Positions 31,151 through 31,563 of a stretch of DNA of 31,563 nucleotides are shown here, piece after piece. The translations under genes and the position numbers were made by a program. The DNA is taken from assembly GCA_964424335.1 (NCBI GenBank), contig CAYRIY010000032.1, positions 1 through 31,563 on the forward strand, read 5' to 3'. Numbering within the stretch: position 1 is the first letter of the stretch; each line of letters begins with the position of its first letter. The stretch comes from CAYRIY01 sp964424335. Its GTDB lineage: Bacteria; Bacillota; Limnochordia; DTU080; RSA5. The notes under the pieces were generated by a model. The model saw only the letters and a list, made by a program, of their open reading frames with translations. It had not been told where the DNA came from and ran no database searches.

Positions 31151-31563
31151 ATGGCGATGCGACAGGTTGGAAGAGTAGAACGCGTGCGGGGTTCGGTCGT
31201 GGACGCGGTCTTTCAGGACGGCGTTCCTCCTCTTGATACGCTCCTTTTGGCTAAAACCGAAGCCTCCGACGCCCCCCTTCGGATGGAGGTCGCGCTCCAT
31301 CTCGACGACTGCACCGTGCGCTCGATCGCCCTGGGATCGACGGACGGCCTTGGGCGGGGGGACGAAGTGCTGGCGCTCGGAGAACCGCTCTCGGTCCGCG
31401 TCTCGTCGGAGCTGCTTGGCCGGATGTTCAACGTGGCTGGCGAGCCGATCGACGGGGGCGATCCCCTGGAGCGCGGTGAGCGTTGGCCGATCTATCGCAC
31501 GCCGCCGGGACTTGCCGACCAAGTTAGCCGTGACGAAGTGCTGGAAACCGGCATCAAGGCGAT
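31151..31563 (+). CDS. atpD: ATP synthase beta subunit, N-ATPase-like, 5' part (runs off window)
   Basis: The first 137 codons encode the beta-barrel domain of an F-type ATPase beta subunit: VGRVERVRGSVVDAVF, then LHLDDCTVRSIALGSTDGLG, LLGRMFNVAGEPIDGG and the start of the nucleotide domain (VLETGIKA). The GSVVDAVF start, the short insert and the GRMFNVAGEPIDGG form resemble the alternative N-ATPase beta subunits rather than the standard 'TGKVVQVIGPVVDVEF' start. In the standard operon atpG should precede atpD. Here a terminator and about 110 noncoding bases precede it, which fits N-ATPase operons that start with atpD. Start ATG 31151 has GGAAG at 11 bases; ATG 31157 is an alternative. The P-loop lies beyond the window. 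Confidence 0.9.
   Translation, partial: MAMRQVGRVERVRGSVVDAVFQDGVPPLDTLLLAKTEASDAPLRMEVALHLDDCTVRSIALGSTDGLGRGDEVLALGEPLSVRVSSELLGRMFNVAGEPIDGGDPLERGERWPIYRTPPGLADQVSRDEVLETGIKA

Noticed and set aside
30970..31236. 88-codon frame overlapping the start of atpD
   Set aside because: It runs through a clear terminator and is out of frame with a well-conserved atpD.
1..31563. CRISPR arrays, integrases, transposases, rRNA or tRNA genes
   Set aside because: Reading both strands I found no regularly spaced repeats, no transposase or integrase signature and no structural RNA gene.

Overview
The window is a GC-rich (roughly 60% or more by eye) bacterial scaffold with strong Shine-Dalgarno sites, frequent GTG and TTG starts and a Gram-positive-type LexA/DinR box. 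Two very large BTAD/SARP-type STAND regulators and a cluster of carbohydrate genes fit a saprophytic deep-branching Bacillota, with Chloroflexota as an alternative. The lineage is an inference only. The sequence holds a 100-N scaffold gap (10920-11019), and both ends cut genes.

Layout. 1-6431 (+): the 3' part of a sugar ABC solute-binding protein, then a GntR/FCD regulator, a Gfo/Idh/MocA dehydrogenase, a fumarylacetoacetate-hydrolase (FAH) family enzyme and two more Gfo/Idh/MocA enzymes. This reads as an oxidative sugar or sugar-acid catabolic locus, with two operator-like sites sharing TATAGGA. 6435-7767 (-): a TIGR01777/YfcH-type epimerase-like protein and a small two-helix membrane protein. 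7977-12249 (+): an exported GH3 NagZ-type hexosaminidase, a beta-propeller plus alpha-helical protein interrupted by the N gap, and a histidine phosphatase.

12366-19251 (-): a 1032-residue SARP/NB-ARC/TPR regulator, an orphan sugar solute-binding protein and a secreted GxGYxYP protein (putative glycoside hydrolase). 19252-21993: a gene-poor and less GC-rich island with one gene on the minus strand, a fusion of tandem HTH domains to a PD-(D/E)XK nuclease under an apparent LexA box. It also holds two copies of a degenerate 32-bp repeat. 21653-25379 (+): a promoter with an operator-like palindrome, a leader with two overlapping mini-ORFs, then DUF6220, a YtrA-type GntR, an ABC ATPase, a permease and a DUF4097 protein, closed by a terminator.

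25469-26902 (+): a cytoplasmic GH29 alpha-L-fucosidase. 27023-30295 (+): a second SARP-type regulator (BTAD, AAA ATPase, TPR). Its last codons double as three TGTAA direct repeats with an exact 11-bp period, placed upstream of a TACAAT -10 box. This promoter would drive a structured leader and a small secreted cysteine-containing protein (30449-30889). 31151-31563 (+): the start of atpD from what looks like an N-type (alternative) F-ATPase operon.

The strongest candidates for something new are the SARP-style operator built into the 3' end of the regulator gene with its structured leader and secreted product, and the LexA-boxed HTH-nuclease fusion.
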